Of a stretch of 64,000 bases of DNA, positions 26,778 to 36,089 are shown one piece after another (position 1 is the stretch's first letter; the number at the start of each line of letters is the position of its first letter). Source of the DNA: CAWBLP01 sp963789495 (GTDB lineage: Bacteria > Pseudomonadota > Alphaproteobacteria > Acetobacterales > Acetobacteraceae); NCBI GenBank assembly GCA_963789495.1, contig CAWBLP010000012.1:410852-474851 (forward strand), written 5' to 3'. The notes under the pieces were generated by a model. That model searched no databases and had not been told where the DNA came from. It saw nothing but the letters and a program-made list of their open reading frames with translations. The position numbers were made by a program, and so were the translations under genes.

Positions 26778-27768
26778 ATGGGACGCCCTGCCCGTTCTCT
26801 CCTGCTCGCCGCGCTGCCGTTTGCGTGCTTGCTTACCGCATTGCCTGGCGCGACGCGGGCAGCGATGTTGCGCACGCACACGCTGCTGCATGGTCCCGAC
26901 GTGCGGCTGTCCGACCTGTTCAACGACGCCGGCCGCAACGCAGGCCGCCGTCTCGGCCCCGGCCCGGGACCGGGGGGCCAGATCGTCGTCGAGGCCGCGC
27001 AACTGGGCGCCATCGCGCGTCAGTTCGACGTGGATTGGCGCCCCGCCTCATCCGGGGATCGCGCAGTACCTGGAATGGCCGGGCCGCCCGATGCAGCGCG
27101 AGACGGTGCTGGATGCCATGCGCGCCGCGTTGCAGGCTGCCGGCGCGTCCGATGATTGCGAGATCGAACTGCCCGGCTTCTCCGCGCCGCTGGTGCCGGC
27201 CGAGGCGGAGGTGCATGCGGTCGCGACCCAGCTCGATTACGACAGCGGGTCCGGCCGCTTCACCGCGATCCTGACGCTCACCAGCGCCGTCATGGATCCG
27301 ATCAATCTGCGGGTGGCCGGCCGAGCGGATGACACCATGGAGCTGCCGGTTGCCAGCGCGCGGCTGCCGGCGGGCGCGGTGCTGCGCCAGGCGGATGTGC
27401 ACATGGCGCGGATACGGGTCGCGCTGCTGCGTGGTGAGGTGGCACACGCGCCGTCCGAGGCGGTCGGCATGCAGTTGCGTCACGCGACCCGGCCGGGCCA
27501 GCCTTTGATGCTGAGCGACCTGGAGCGGCCGGCCCTGGTGGAACGTGGCAGCCGCGTCGAGATGCGGCTGGATGCCGGCGGCCTGGCCGTGGTTGCACAA
27601 GGTTCGGCGCTGGAATCAGGGGCCACCGGGGAACGGATCCGCGTGATGAATCCGGCGTCCCGGGCGGTGATCGAGGCGGTGGTGACCGGGCCAGGCCAGG
27701 TGCGGGTTGCGCCTGACAGCCTGCCACTGACGACGGCGAACCGCGGCGGCACGGGAGCCCTGCGATGA
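26778..27768 (+). CDS. flgA: Flagellar P-ring chaperone FlgA, reading frame broken
   Basis: The first frame encodes a signal peptide (RSLLLAALPFACLLTALPGATRA) and the N-terminal part up to DVDWRPASSGDRAV. The continuation (LEWPGRPMQRETVLDAMRAAL, then the SAF-like domain with GAVLRQADVHMARIRVALL and RVMNPASRAVIEAVV) is in the next frame. Dropping one C at 27069-27070 joins the halves into a protein of about 330 residues, rather long for FlgA but with all expected parts. FlgA assists P-ring assembly around the rod in the periplasm. A GTG at 26769 overlapping the flgG stop is an alternative start. The end overlaps flgH by four bases. Confidence 0.8.
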
Positions 27769-28551
27769 AACGCCGCTTTGTGACCGATCGGGCCGACATC
27801 CGGATCGGCTGGTTGGATCGAGGCATTGCCGCGGCCACACTGCTGGCCGCCGGCCTGCTGCTGAGCGGCTGCGGCGCACTCACCCGCCTGTCAGAGGTGG
27901 GCCGACCGCCGACGATGACCCCGACGACCGATCCAACCAAGGACCCGACCTGGCGGCCGGTGACGATGCCGATGCCGGCCCGCCAGCCGGTCCCCAACGA
28001 GCCGAACGCGCTGTGGCGCACCGGCTCGCGCGCGTTCTTCAAGGATCAGCGCGCGGCGCAGGTCGGTGACATCGTCACCGTGCTGGTGAACATGACGGAT
28101 TTCGGCGAACCTCAAAAACGTCACCACGGCCAGCCGCAGCAGCGCCGAATCCGCTGGTATGCCCAATTTCTTCGGCATGGAGAGCTTGCTGCCGAAGACC
28201 ATCGTGGACCCGTCCACGCTGCTGTCGGTCAGCAGCGGCAACAACAATGGCGGCAGCGGGCAGATCCAGCGCAACGAGGCGGTAACCCTACGCCTTGCCG
28301 GCGTGGTCACTCAGATGCTGCCGAACGGCAACCTGGTGGTGGCGGCGCGGCAGGAATTCCGAGTTAACAACGAATTGCGTGAGCTGCGGGTGAGCGGCGT
28401 GATCCGGCCGCAGGATATCGCGTCGGACAACACGGTGCAGCATGACCGCATGGCCGAAGCGCGCATAGCCTATGGCGGGCGCGGGCAGTTGATGGATGTG
28501 CAGAGCCCGCGTTGGGGACAGCAGGTGATGGACGTGCTGCTGCCGTTCTGA
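27765..28551 (+). CDS. flgH: Flagellar L-ring lipoprotein FlgH, reading frame broken
   Basis: The first frame gives a signal peptide with lipobox LLLSGC, then NALWRTGSRAFFKDQRAAQVGDIVTVLVN, typical of FlgH. After VNMTDFGE the frame is lost; the continuation (NVTTASRSSAESAGMPNFFGMESLL, then GNLVVAARQEFRVNNELRELRVSG and AYGGRGQLMDVQSPRWGQQ) is in another frame. Removing one C at 28110-28111 restores about 260 residues. FlgH forms the outer-membrane L ring. The start overlaps the flgA stop (ATGA). No flgI follows; guaA comes next. Confidence 0.82.
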
Positions 28552-28683
28552 TCGGCGGCGGGCCTGCCGCGTCGGCTGACCGGCCGTGCGAGGCAGGACC
28601 GAGGAAACCCGCGTGACCCCGCTTGCCATCCCGCCGCGGACATGGTGCAAGCCCGGGGGATCACGTGGAGCATAGTTCGGCTC

Positions 28684-30273
28684 ATGTCCGATTCCCTGCC
28701 TGATCCCGCCAGCAACCCAGCCCTCGCCGCCGAACGCGTCCTGATCCTGGATTTCGGCAGCCAGGTGACCCAATTGATCGCCCGCCGCCTGCGCGAGTCC
28801 GGCGTCTATTGCGAAATCTGGCCGTTCACCGCCGAACCCGGCCGCATCGCCGCCTGGCAGCCGCGCGGCATCATCCTGTCCGGCGGACCGGCGAGCGTGC
28901 ATGAGGCAGCGGCCCCGCTCGCCCCGCAGGCGGTGTTCGACCTCGGCGTGCCTATCCTGGGCATCTGCTACGGTGAACAACTACTGTGCCAACAACTTGG
29001 CGGCGCCGTGGAAGGGTCCGACCATCGCGAGTTCGGCCGCGCCTTCGTCGATGTCACGGATGACTGCGCGTTGTTCCATGGCGTTTGGCCGACAGGAGCG
29101 CGTGAGCAGGTATGGATGAGCCACGGCGACCGGGTCACCCGCCTGCCGCCCGGGTTCCGCGTGGTCGCCACCAGCGAGGGTGCGCCATTCGCCGCCATCG
29201 CCGACGACACCCGCCGCTTCTACGGCACGCAATTCCACCTGGAGGTGGTGCACACCCCGCACGGCGCGCAGCTGCTGCGCAATTTCACCCACGCTGTGCT
29301 TGGCCTGTCCGGCACCTGGACCATGGCCGGCTTCCGCGCCACCGAGATTGCCCGCGTGCGTGCCCAGGTCGGCAGCGGCCGGGTCATCTGCGGCCTGTCC
29401 GGCGGGGTGGATTCGTCCGTCGCCGCGGTGCTGATCCATGAGGCGATCGGCGACCAGCTCACCTGCATCTTCGTCGATCATGGCCTGCTGCGGCAGGGCG
29501 AGGCCGAGGAGGTGGTGAGTACGTTCAGAGACAGGTTCAATATCCGCCTGGTGCATCGCGACGCATCGGACATGTTCCTGGACGCGCTGGACGGCGTCAC
29601 CGATCCGGAGGTGAAGCGCAAGACAATCGGCCGGCTGTTCATCGAGGTGTTCGAGGAGGAGTCCGCCAAGATCGGCGGCGCCGATTACCTCGCACAGGGC
29701 ACGCTGTATCCCGACGTGATCGAGAGCGTCAGCTTCACCGGCGGCCCATCGGTGACGATCAAGTCGCACCACAATGTGGGTGGCCTGCCCGAGCGGATGC
29801 GCATGCAACTGGTGGAGCCGCTGCGCGAATTGTTCAAGGACGAGGTGCGCGCGTTGGGCCGCGAGCTGAGCATCCCGGAGAGCATCGTTGGCCGCCACCC
29901 CTTCCCCGGCCCAGGCCTGGCGATCCGCATTCCCGGCGCCATCACACGGGAAAAAGTGGCGCTGCTGCGCAAGGCGGATGCGATCTTCCTGGAGGAAATC
30001 CGGTCGGCCGGGCTGTATGACGCGATCTGGCAGGCATTCGCCGTGCTGCTGCCGGTTCGGACGGTGGGCGTGATGGGTGACGGACGCACCTACGACAATG
30101 CCTGCGCGCTGCGTGCGGTGACCTCGACCGATGGCATGACGGCGGATGTGTATCCATTCGATGCCGGCTTCCTGGCGCGCGTCGCCGGCCGGATCGTCAA
30201 CGAGGTGCGCGGGATCAATCGGGTGACCTATGACATTACCAGCAAGCCGCCGGGGACGATCGAGTGGGAGTGA
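28684..30273 (+). CDS. guaA: GMP synthase (glutamine-hydrolysing)
   Basis: About 529 residues. The N-terminal class I glutamine amidotransferase has the nucleophile Cys in ILGICYGEQLL and the His-Glu pair in TQFHLEVVHT; the ATP pyrophosphatase domain has the P-loop CGLSGGVDSSVAA; the C-terminal dimerisation domain ends PPGTIEWE. It converts XMP to GMP with glutamine and ATP. The usual Pro between the catalytic His and Glu (HPE) is Leu here (codon 29239-29241), a single-base change from Pro. I use the ATG at 28684; the frame is open upstream to 28642. Confidence 0.96.
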   Translation: MSDSLPDPASNPALAAERVLILDFGSQVTQLIARRLRESGVYCEIWPFTAEPGRIAAWQPRGIILSGGPASVHEAAAPLAPQAVFDLGVPILGICYGEQLLCQQLGGAVEGSDHREFGRAFVDVTDDCALFHGVWPTGAREQVWMSHGDRVTRLPPGFRVVATSEGAPFAAIADDTRRFYGTQFHLEVVHTPHGAQLLRNFTHAVLGLSGTWTMAGFRATEIARVRAQVGSGRVICGLSGGVDSSVAAVLIHEAIGDQLTCIFVDHGLLRQGEAEEVVSTFRDRFNIRLVHRDASDMFLDALDGVTDPEVKRKTIGRLFIEVFEEESAKIGGADYLAQGTLYPDVIESVSFTGGPSVTIKSHHNVGGLPERMRMQLVEPLRELFKDEVRALGRELSIPESIVGRHPFPGPGLAIRIPGAITREKVALLRKADAIFLEEIRSAGLYDAIWQAFAVLLPVRTVGVMGDGRTYDNACALRAVTSTDGMTADVYPFDAGFLARVAGRIVNEVRGINRVTYDITSKPPGTIEWE

Positions 30274-30399
30274 GGGGGGTAGCATCGGCTAATTTCGGAT
30301 AGTGCGGGATAGGACGGTGGAGCGAGATCAATCGAACGTTCTCGATAGTCGCTGACAGGCTGAGCAGATCGGCGGCGTGAGGTCTGACCGGCCTCGGGC

Positions 30400-30798
30400 T
30401 CACACCATCTCTGAGGCCCGCACAAGTGCTTGCGTGTCGATATACTCACGGATGTTCGTCACGTTGCCGTTGCGAACAGTAATGGCGAAAACCCAATCGT
30501 CCTCGAACATCCTGTTCGTGGCTTTGACTTTCCCCTTGGCGAAGCCGATGACCAGAACCCGGTCTCCCTGAGCTACATGTTCGCGGGGCTCCGTGGACGT
30601 TTCCAACGTCTTAGATGCCGTCTCAAGCAAATCCGCCAATCCCGCATGCCCGCGGCGTGTGCCGGCCAGCGGCCAGTCCTCACCCGGAATGATGCATTCG
30701 ATATCTTCAGCGACGAGCGCCAGCAGACCCTCCCTGTCGCCGCGGCCGATCGCGCCGAAGAGGTCCTTCACGGTCTGGACGTTCTTCTCGGTGCTCAT
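30400..30798 (-). CDS. SnoaL/NTF2-like small protein
   Basis: 132 residues from an ATG with a good GGAG site. The sequence has the NTF2-like cone-fold pattern: an N-terminal helix (VQTVKDLFGAIGRGDREGLLALV), DIECIIPG, and paired strands ending MFEDDWVFAITVRNGNVTNIREYIDTQALV. Family members include SnoaL-type cyclases and many stress-related proteins of unknown activity. It is followed upstream by a decayed oxidoreductase, with which it may once have formed an operon. No specific substrate can be read. Confidence 0.8.
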   Translation of the reverse strand: MSTEKNVQTVKDLFGAIGRGDREGLLALVAEDIECIIPGEDWPLAGTRRGHAGLADLLETASKTLETSTEPREHVAQGDRVLVIGFAKGKVKATNRMFEDDWVFAITVRNGNVTNIREYIDTQALVRASEMV

Positions 30799-30868
30799 AG
30801 AAATTTCTCCATTTCACGCGATCGGATCGCGTACATCGTGTCCCTACGGGTTGGGACGTCGTTCGTAC

Positions 30869-31078
30869 GTCGAACTTGACCAGGTCCTTGGAGATCAGAT
30901 GGCCCCAGCTATTTCCGCGCGCGTGCACAAGCAGTCCGCCTTCTGAAAGCCTGCCAAGTTTGATCGGCACGAAGCCGAGATTTTCCGCAAGCGCCCCAAT
31001 CTCCGCTGCCGCGCCATCATCGTCGCTCGCCAGGAACACGACTTTCCTGCCACCGTGTACGGCCGGGTCCTGGGCATG
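30869..31078 (-). pseudogene. Remnant of an F420-type NADP oxidoreductase
   Basis: A stretch of about 70 residues reads GGRKVVFLASDDDGAAAEIGALAENLGF, then LGRLSEGGLLVHARGNSWGHLI, which matches the C-terminal end of NADP oxidoreductases of the F420-dependent reductase-like family. The Rossmann N-terminus with the dinucleotide-binding GxGxxG is missing; upstream translation in the same frame is not protein-like, and the end runs on past the usual stop. I take it as a truncated remnant. Confidence 0.65.
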
Positions 31079-31326
31079 GGGACACCTTGGGTTCAAAGCT
31101 TCAGGGTGTCCACGAAGGCGGGGCAATCCCAATCCCAGCTCCAGGCTTGCAGCCCGTAGACGCGCCACCCCGCAGTCGTCAGCATCGACGGTACAGGGAT
31201 CCGCAGCAGTGCTGCACAGGACGACCTTGCCCAAAGGCGTCCACGGATCGGCCTCATCGCCAGTTGTGGTGATGCACACGGCCGGAAAATCGGTTTTGCA
31301 TGGCGCATAGAGTGCAAGACGAAGCC

Positions 31327-32418
31327 ATGCCGACACACCACGACAAGTATGCGCCGCTGGTCGCCGCGGCGCGATGGTTGGATAGTATCGATCCCGGTGC
31401 GCATCGCCGCATCAAGGGGCTGCGTCTCGTCACCGCGTTCGGCATCGCGGCGATGCTGGGAACGCTGGGCGACATCAGCCATGGTCTGCCGGACGGCGCA
31501 TCGCTGAGCTTGCTCGCCGGCAACTTCGCTCTGTGGGCCAGCGTGTCGGAGGCGCGCGCGACCCGTAGCGAATCCAGCCGCGACCTCGTGCTGCTGTCAG
31601 CCGCCGCCGCGGTAGGCGCCGCGAGCGTCGCCATCCTCGCGCCGCTGCTCGCCCGGCTGGGCGACGCCTGGCCGGAGCTGGTGCTGGTGTCCGGGGCCTT
31701 CTGCGTCGGCTATCTACGGCGCTTCGGCCTCACCGGAACCGGCGTCGGCTCGCAGATTTGTATCGGTCAACTGCTGGCCTATGGTCTGGCGCTGACGCCG
31801 CCTGATCTGCCGACTATTGGGGCGGCGGGCGCCATCGCTGCCGTCGCGTCCGTCGTGCCGCGGGTGCTAAGCGGCCCGGCTGAACATCCACCGCCCCAGT
31901 CAGCGCCATTGCCCCGCCGACCCGGCGCGTTGCGGCCGGAGCTGGTAATGGGATTACAGGCGGGCACGGGCGCGCTGCTCATCGTGACACTGAACGCTCT
32001 GGTCGGGCTGGTTCAGTCGGCCTGGGCCATCACCGCCTGCACCTATGTCATCGCTGGCTCTTCGGCCGGAACGATCGACCGGGTGAGGCGCCGAATCATC
32101 GGCACTCTGGTCGGCGTACCCGTGGCCCTCGCCCTGTTGCCGCTGGCCGCGACCATGCCGGTTGTTGTCTGGACTGCTGCGGCACTGGCTATGGTGATCT
32201 ATGCAATGGCCCTGCCCGAGCGATACGACATTGCCTGCGGCGCCTATGCCTTCACCCTGATTGTCACAATGGCAGTCGCCGGCGAGCATTCCGTCCCTGT
32301 ACTCGCCGCACGCGCATGGGAGACGCTGCTGGGAGGCGGGCTCGGACTGGCCGCAGCAACGCTGCTGTTTCCGCTGCGCGCTCAAACGCCGGTGCAGCAG
32401 CTACCGACAGGCACTTGA
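31327..32418 (+). CDS. FUSC-like inner-membrane protein
   Basis: About 363 residues from the ATG at 31327. Two blocks of membrane helices, each of five or six, are separated by a Pro-rich loop near residues 190-205; the second block contains SAWAITACTYVIAGSSAGTIDRVRRRIIGTLVGVPVAL, the pattern of FUSC/aromatic-acid-exporter-like proteins (compare the R-x-x-G-T-x-x-G repeat). Such proteins export aromatic or toxic acids. The soluble domain typical of full-length FUSC exporters is absent. No periplasmic adaptor gene was recognised next to it. Confidence 0.72.
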   Translation: MPTHHDKYAPLVAAARWLDSIDPGAHRRIKGLRLVTAFGIAAMLGTLGDISHGLPDGASLSLLAGNFALWASVSEARATRSESSRDLVLLSAAAAVGAASVAILAPLLARLGDAWPELVLVSGAFCVGYLRRFGLTGTGVGSQICIGQLLAYGLALTPPDLPTIGAAGAIAAVASVVPRVLSGPAEHPPPQSAPLPRRPGALRPELVMGLQAGTGALLIVTLNALVGLVQSAWAITACTYVIAGSSAGTIDRVRRRIIGTLVGVPVALALLPLAATMPVVVWTAAALAMVIYAMALPERYDIACGAYAFTLIVTMAVAGEHSVPVLAARAWETLLGGGLGLAAATLLFPLRAQTPVQQLPTGT

Positions 32419-32721
32419 ACCTCCGAGCAGGCCTGGCGCTGGTTCGGAGCGAGCCACCGCGCGGGTTTTGGACGACTGAATGCTGGTCTATCCAGGTATG
32501 CTGGTCGGCGCCCTTGTGAATATCGTCGAAAGCGAACTTGGCAACGGCGGTGGATGACTGGACCACCCCGGCAGCCGTGGGACTTTCAAAACAACTTGGG
32601 CCAATTTGCATGATGCTCTCAGGACAGGCAACCGCGCTCACAGCTACATCACCTCTGTGCCGGACGAAGCACGCCGCGTCTCAGTCAACGCCGACATCTC
32701 ACAGGTTCGCGGGTGACAGAC
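32419..32721. other. Gap between FUSC-like gene and broken MFS gene
   Basis: About 300 bp. A short open frame ending at 32715 (with ALRTGNRAHSYITSVPDEA) might be the tail of a lost gene, but I do not recognise it. Otherwise nothing was seen. Confidence 0.35.
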
Positions 32722-33021
32722 ATGGCCGGCATCATCGATCACGAGACCACGGCACGCTGGTTCGGTCCGGCCGGCGTCGCAATCGCCAGCTTTATCGGTG
32801 GCATCGACTTCACCATCGTCAGCACCGCCATTCCCGCCATACAGGACGGTCCGGGCGCCAGCGTGAGCCAGACGCAGTGGATCTTCACTCTGTTCGTGGC
32901 AGCGCTTTCGGCGTTCATGGTGGTGACGGGGCGGCTCGCCGATTGGTACGGCCGACGCAAGGTCCTGTTCTCCGGGATCATTGTGTTTGCGATCGGGCCA
33001 CGTGGCGGCGCCGCCGAATGA
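32722..33021 (+). pseudogene. Truncated MFS drug transporter (DHA2/EmrB type)
   Basis: Only the first 90 or so residues of a 14-helix MFS exporter remain: ASFIGGIDFTIVSTAIPAIQ is helix 1 with its typical D-x-T-I-V-x-x-A-x-P motif, and GRLADWYGRRKVLFSG is MFS motif A. Homology stops after IIVFAIG, where the DNA runs into GGCGGCGCCGCCGAA (33004-33018), a 15-bp sequence repeated at 34275-34289 on the far side of the dead IS3 element. An in-frame stop follows at once. The gene is a 5-prime fragment without function. Confidence 0.8.
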
Positions 33022-33128
33022 TGCGGCACGGAGCAGACGAACAGCACGGCCGTGGCCGCAATGCGATGCCATCCCCCCACCAATGGTTGGCATCGTCGAA
33101 CTGACAGCCGTGCCAACAACCCTGACAG

Positions 33129-34274
33129 TGTAATGAACCGCCGCGAATTTGCTGGAGGCTCCGAACCTTGAGAGGTTGGAGCTATGGAGTGGACAAAGAC
33201 GGTGAACCGGTATTCGGCTGAAGTGCGTTCGCGTGCTGTCCGAATGGTGTTGGAGCACGGGGCGGATCACGCCTCACAATGGGCAGCGATCGGCTCGATT
33301 GCGGCGAAGATTGGCTGCACGCCAGAGACGCTGCGAGGTTGGGTGCGGCAAGCGGAACGCGATCAGGGGCTGCGAGCTGGTCCGACCAGCGATGAGCGAG
33401 AGCGGATCAAAGTATCGGAGCGCGAGAACCGTGGACTTCGCCAGGCCAATGAGATCTGCGCAAGGCGTCGGCGTATTTTGTGATGGCGGAGCTCGACCGC
33501 CGGTCCAAGCCATGATCGCGTTGATCGACGATCATCGCGCTGCCCACGGGGTCGAGCGGATCTGCCGGGTTCTGCCAATCGCCTCCAGCAGCTGCCATGC
33601 GCATCGTGCTGATCCGGGCAAGCTGTCAGGCCGGGCACGCCGCGATGTGGCCTTGCAGGCTGAGATCAGGCGCGTTTGGGAGGCCAACTTCCAAGTCTAC
33701 GGCGTGCGCAAGGTGTGGCGGCAGCTTCAGCGCAAGGCGATCACGGCGCCGCGCTGCCGGGTGATGCAGCTGATAAAGCGCATGGGGCTGGCCGGTGTGG
33801 TGCACGGCAAGACGGCGAAGACGACGCACAGCGACAAGTCAGCGCCGTGTCCGCTCGACCGGGTGAACCGGCAGTTCCGGGCGCCGGCGCCCAATGTTTT
33901 GTGGGTATCAGACTTTACCTACGTCGCCACCTGGCGCCTTTGTCATTGAGGTGCTTGCCCGACGCATCGTCGGCTGGCGGGCACCGCGCTCAGCGCGGGC
34001 AGACTTCGTGTTGGATACCCTCGAACAAGCGATATGCGAGCGCCGCCCAATGCGGCAAGCGGGCCTTGTCCACCACAGCGATCGTGGCGTGCAATACCTA
34101 GCGATTCGCTACACTGAACGCCTGCTGGACGCTGGCATCGAGCCGTCTGTTGGCAGCGTCGGAGACAGCTATGACAACGCGCTCGCCGATACGATCAATG
34201 GCCTGCTCAAGGCTGAGGTGATCCACCGGCGTGGCCCATGGCGGAGTGCCGAAGCGGTCGAATTCGCCACCTGG
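33129..34274 (+). mobile_element. Degenerate, truncated IS3-family insertion sequence
   Basis: The left part holds an OrfA (33184-33483) with VNRYSAEVRSRAVRMVLEH and CTPETLRGWVRQAERDQG, then a leucine-zipper-like RENRGLRQANEI. A missing C near 33452 breaks it where RKASAYF is expected. OrfB (33482 onward) is frame-broken again near 33932 by a deletion of about 17 bp. It keeps the DDE residues WVSDFTYVAT and HHSDRG, but the third catalytic site reads ALADTING where Glu is usual. Homology stops after AVEFAT at about 34270, so the right end and its inverted repeat are lost. The element cannot move on its own. Confidence 0.88.
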
Positions 34275-34489
34275 GCGGCGCCGCCGAAGGCGACGTCATC
34301 ACCGGCGTCGAGAAGGTCGTCGGTTCCGGCCATGACGACATCTTCGGCGGCGATGGCGACAACAACCCGCTCGACAGCGGTATGGGCAAGGACTGGCTGT
34401 CCGGTGGCTCCGGCGCCGACGTGCTGCCCGGTGGCCAGGGCGCAGATACGCTGTATGGCAATGATGCATCAGGCCGAAGGCCGAGATAA
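34274..34489 (+). pseudogene. RTX-type calcium-binding repeat fragment
   Basis: Joined to the broken end of the IS3 element is a frame reading GGAAEGDVITGVEKVVGSGHDD, then GGDGDN, SGGSGADVLPGGQGADTLYGNDASG. These are hemolysin-type nonapeptide repeats (GGxGxDxUx) that bind calcium in secreted RTX proteins. Only about 65 residues survive, with neither an upstream domain nor the C-terminal type I secretion signal, so this is a remnant. Its first bases are the second copy of the 15-bp repeat found at the end of the MFS fragment. Confidence 0.75.
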
Positions 34490-34723
34490 CCTCCATTGCA
34501 GCGTCAACGATGATGAACGCGACGCGCAAAGTGTTCGTTGCGCCGGTCGAAGGCCAGTGCCACCGATCGGCGGGACGATGCACAGGCAAGCGCGGGTGTC
34601 GGCCGATCGGGTCGTGGAGGAAATCGGCCGCCGCATCACGCCCCCCCTGCGGCCACCCGGCAGCGCCGGCGCCGGTGGGACCGTGGTGCGACGGCCATCC
34701 GGTTTGTGCGGAGTGACGCTGGG

Positions 34724-35050
34724 TTACGGCTTATAGCCGCCGCCTGGCAGCGGGCCGTGGTATGGCGTGTCGCGGCAGTGACCCCAGGGCCCCCGCCACC
34801 AACCGGGCCGACAACCGCCCCAACCGTCCGACGGTGGACGGTAAGCGCCAGGCACCGGACCGTAGTACGGCGTGGTGCGGCAATGCCCCCACGGTCCACG
34901 CCATGCGTCGGGCCCACATCCGTCGGCAGCCAGAATGACCGACTGCGGCGCAGCTGGTTGCACGTTCGCCAGCCCGTCGTGGGCGAGAGACGGGGCACTC
35001 GCCGCAACGCTGAGACCGACGGCGATTGCCACGCGATATAGCCATTGCAT
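34724..35050 (-). CDS. Small exported Gly/Trp/Cys-rich protein with two internal repeats
   Basis: 108 residues. A clean signal peptide (VAIAVGLSVAASAPSLA) is followed by two copies of a module: GCGPDAWRGPWGHCRTTPYYGPVPG and GCRPGWWRGPWGHCRDTPYHGPLPG, about 30 residues apart. Each has the C-x-x-x-x-W-x-G-P-W-G-H-C core. This resembles the GCG_CRPN prefix-to-repeats proteins found in alphaproteobacteria, which are small, exported and of unknown function. Two Cys per module could form disulfides or bind metal with the His. The gene stands alone, 26 kb from the radical-SAM locus. Confidence 0.72.
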   Translation of the reverse strand: MQWLYRVAIAVGLSVAASAPSLAHDGLANVQPAAPQSVILAADGCGPDAWRGPWGHCRTTPYYGPVPGAYRPPSDGWGGCRPGWWRGPWGHCRDTPYHGPLPGGGYKP

Positions 35051-35227
35051 TGGATCGACTCCCGATTATTTGGGTTGAGAACACCGTGCACGTCTCGGCC
35101 AGGCTCGGCCCCGGGCAGGTGGCGAAATCCGAACCGGGTGCTGCAGCGGCATGGACTGTTGCGGTTGCAGCAATTGACCGAACCGCGACGGCGAAGGCCA
35201 GCGACGCTTGGCACGAATCCGGCGTGA

Positions 35228-35728
35228 TCACGCGTCGTGTTTGACTTGCTCCTGGAACGCGATGCCATAGTCCGCACACAGCGCCGTCACTTGGGCGGCC
35301 GCGGGCATTGCGGGTGAGCTGACGGTCAATGCCGACAATTCGCCGAACATGGCTTGCATGTTGGCGCCAGGCGACATCACGATGAACAGGACGGCGTCAT
35401 CGGTGCCCGGGTTGCGGAACGCGTGGCGTCGTCCACGCGGGCTATAGAACATGCCGCCGCGCCCCAACCGCACTGGTCCGTCCAGGTCGTCGCCAACGAC
35501 TTCGACCATCCCGGATGCGACGTAGAACAATTCGTCTTCCCGGCTGTGGGTGTGGGGGGCCACGCCGTGGCCGGGCGTCACCTTGGTTTCAATGCATGCG
35601 AGTGCATTGCACGCGTGCTGGGCCTCGAGCTTGTAGATGTGGCTGACGCCTAGCACCGGCTCCAGCCGGCCCTCGCCGGGCTGGCTGACGATGTTGTGGA
35701 GAAACCTGCGATCCAGGCTGGTATTCAT
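35228..35728 (-). CDS. Cupin-domain protein
   Basis: About 166 residues from the ATG at 35728, which has a GGAGG site. The cupin motif 1 is GHGVAPHTHSREDELFYVASG (two His, one Glu) and motif 2 is YSPRGRRHAFRNPG (His), together the likely metal ligands. Small single-domain cupins of this type include dioxygenases, isomerases and sensor proteins; no substrate can be named. It stands alone between a gap and the small Gly/Trp protein. Confidence 0.82.
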   Translation of the reverse strand: MNTSLDRRFLHNIVSQPGEGRLEPVLGVSHIYKLEAQHACNALACIETKVTPGHGVAPHTHSREDELFYVASGMVEVVGDDLDGPVRLGRGGMFYSPRGRRHAFRNPGTDDAVLFIVMSPGANMQAMFGELSALTVSSPAMPAAAQVTALCADYGIAFQEQVKHDA

Positions 35729-36028
35729 AAGGGTGCCTCCTATTGCCTGATCCATTGGCTACGGCGTCACACTGCGTGGCGTCGATGGCCGGGAGAAAAC
35801 CGCAGGCTGGGGTTTCATGTCATGATGCCCGTCCGAAATTCAGTCGAAGAAACCGGAGGATCGCGAATGCGGCAGGTGGCCGTGATGGCACCATATCGAG
35901 GCCGGATCGTCGGACAGGCGGTGCTTGCAGGCCGCGGCTGCGCTGCCGGTCACCTGGGACCATCTCCGGTGCACCGTGCGTTCCGGCCGGACCGCAGCGG
36001 CACATGGCTGAGGCCCCGCTCGCGCCTG
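35729..36028. other. Gap upstream of cupin gene
   Basis: About 300 bp with the presumed cupin promoter. Open frames here are Arg-rich and unconvincing; nothing else was seen. Confidence 0.35.
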
Positions 36029-36077
36029 ACGCTGAACCAGCGGACCGGCGGTATCCGCCGATTCGCTGGTTCAGCGT
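36029..36077 (-). terminator. Perfect 14-bp hairpin after the autotransporter stop
   Basis: ACGCTGAACCAGCG at 36029-36042 is exactly inverted at 36064-36077, and the loop itself contains GGCGG/CCGCC, so the whole can form one long stem. It begins 12 bases after the autotransporter stop on that gene's strand. There is no U-run, so it is a stem-only terminator or an mRNA-stabilising end. Confidence 0.65.
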
Positions 36078-36089
36078 TCACACACCGGG

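Noticed and set aside
27060..28115. Programmed ribosomal frameshifting in flgA and flgH
   Set aside because: No slippery heptamer or downstream structure was seen at the break points, and neither gene is known to use frameshifting; an extra C is simpler.
30707..31336. A 209-codon minus-strand frame as a complete oxidoreductase
   Set aside because: Only about 70 residues match the family; the front is not protein-like and the end runs into the SnoaL-like gene in another frame.
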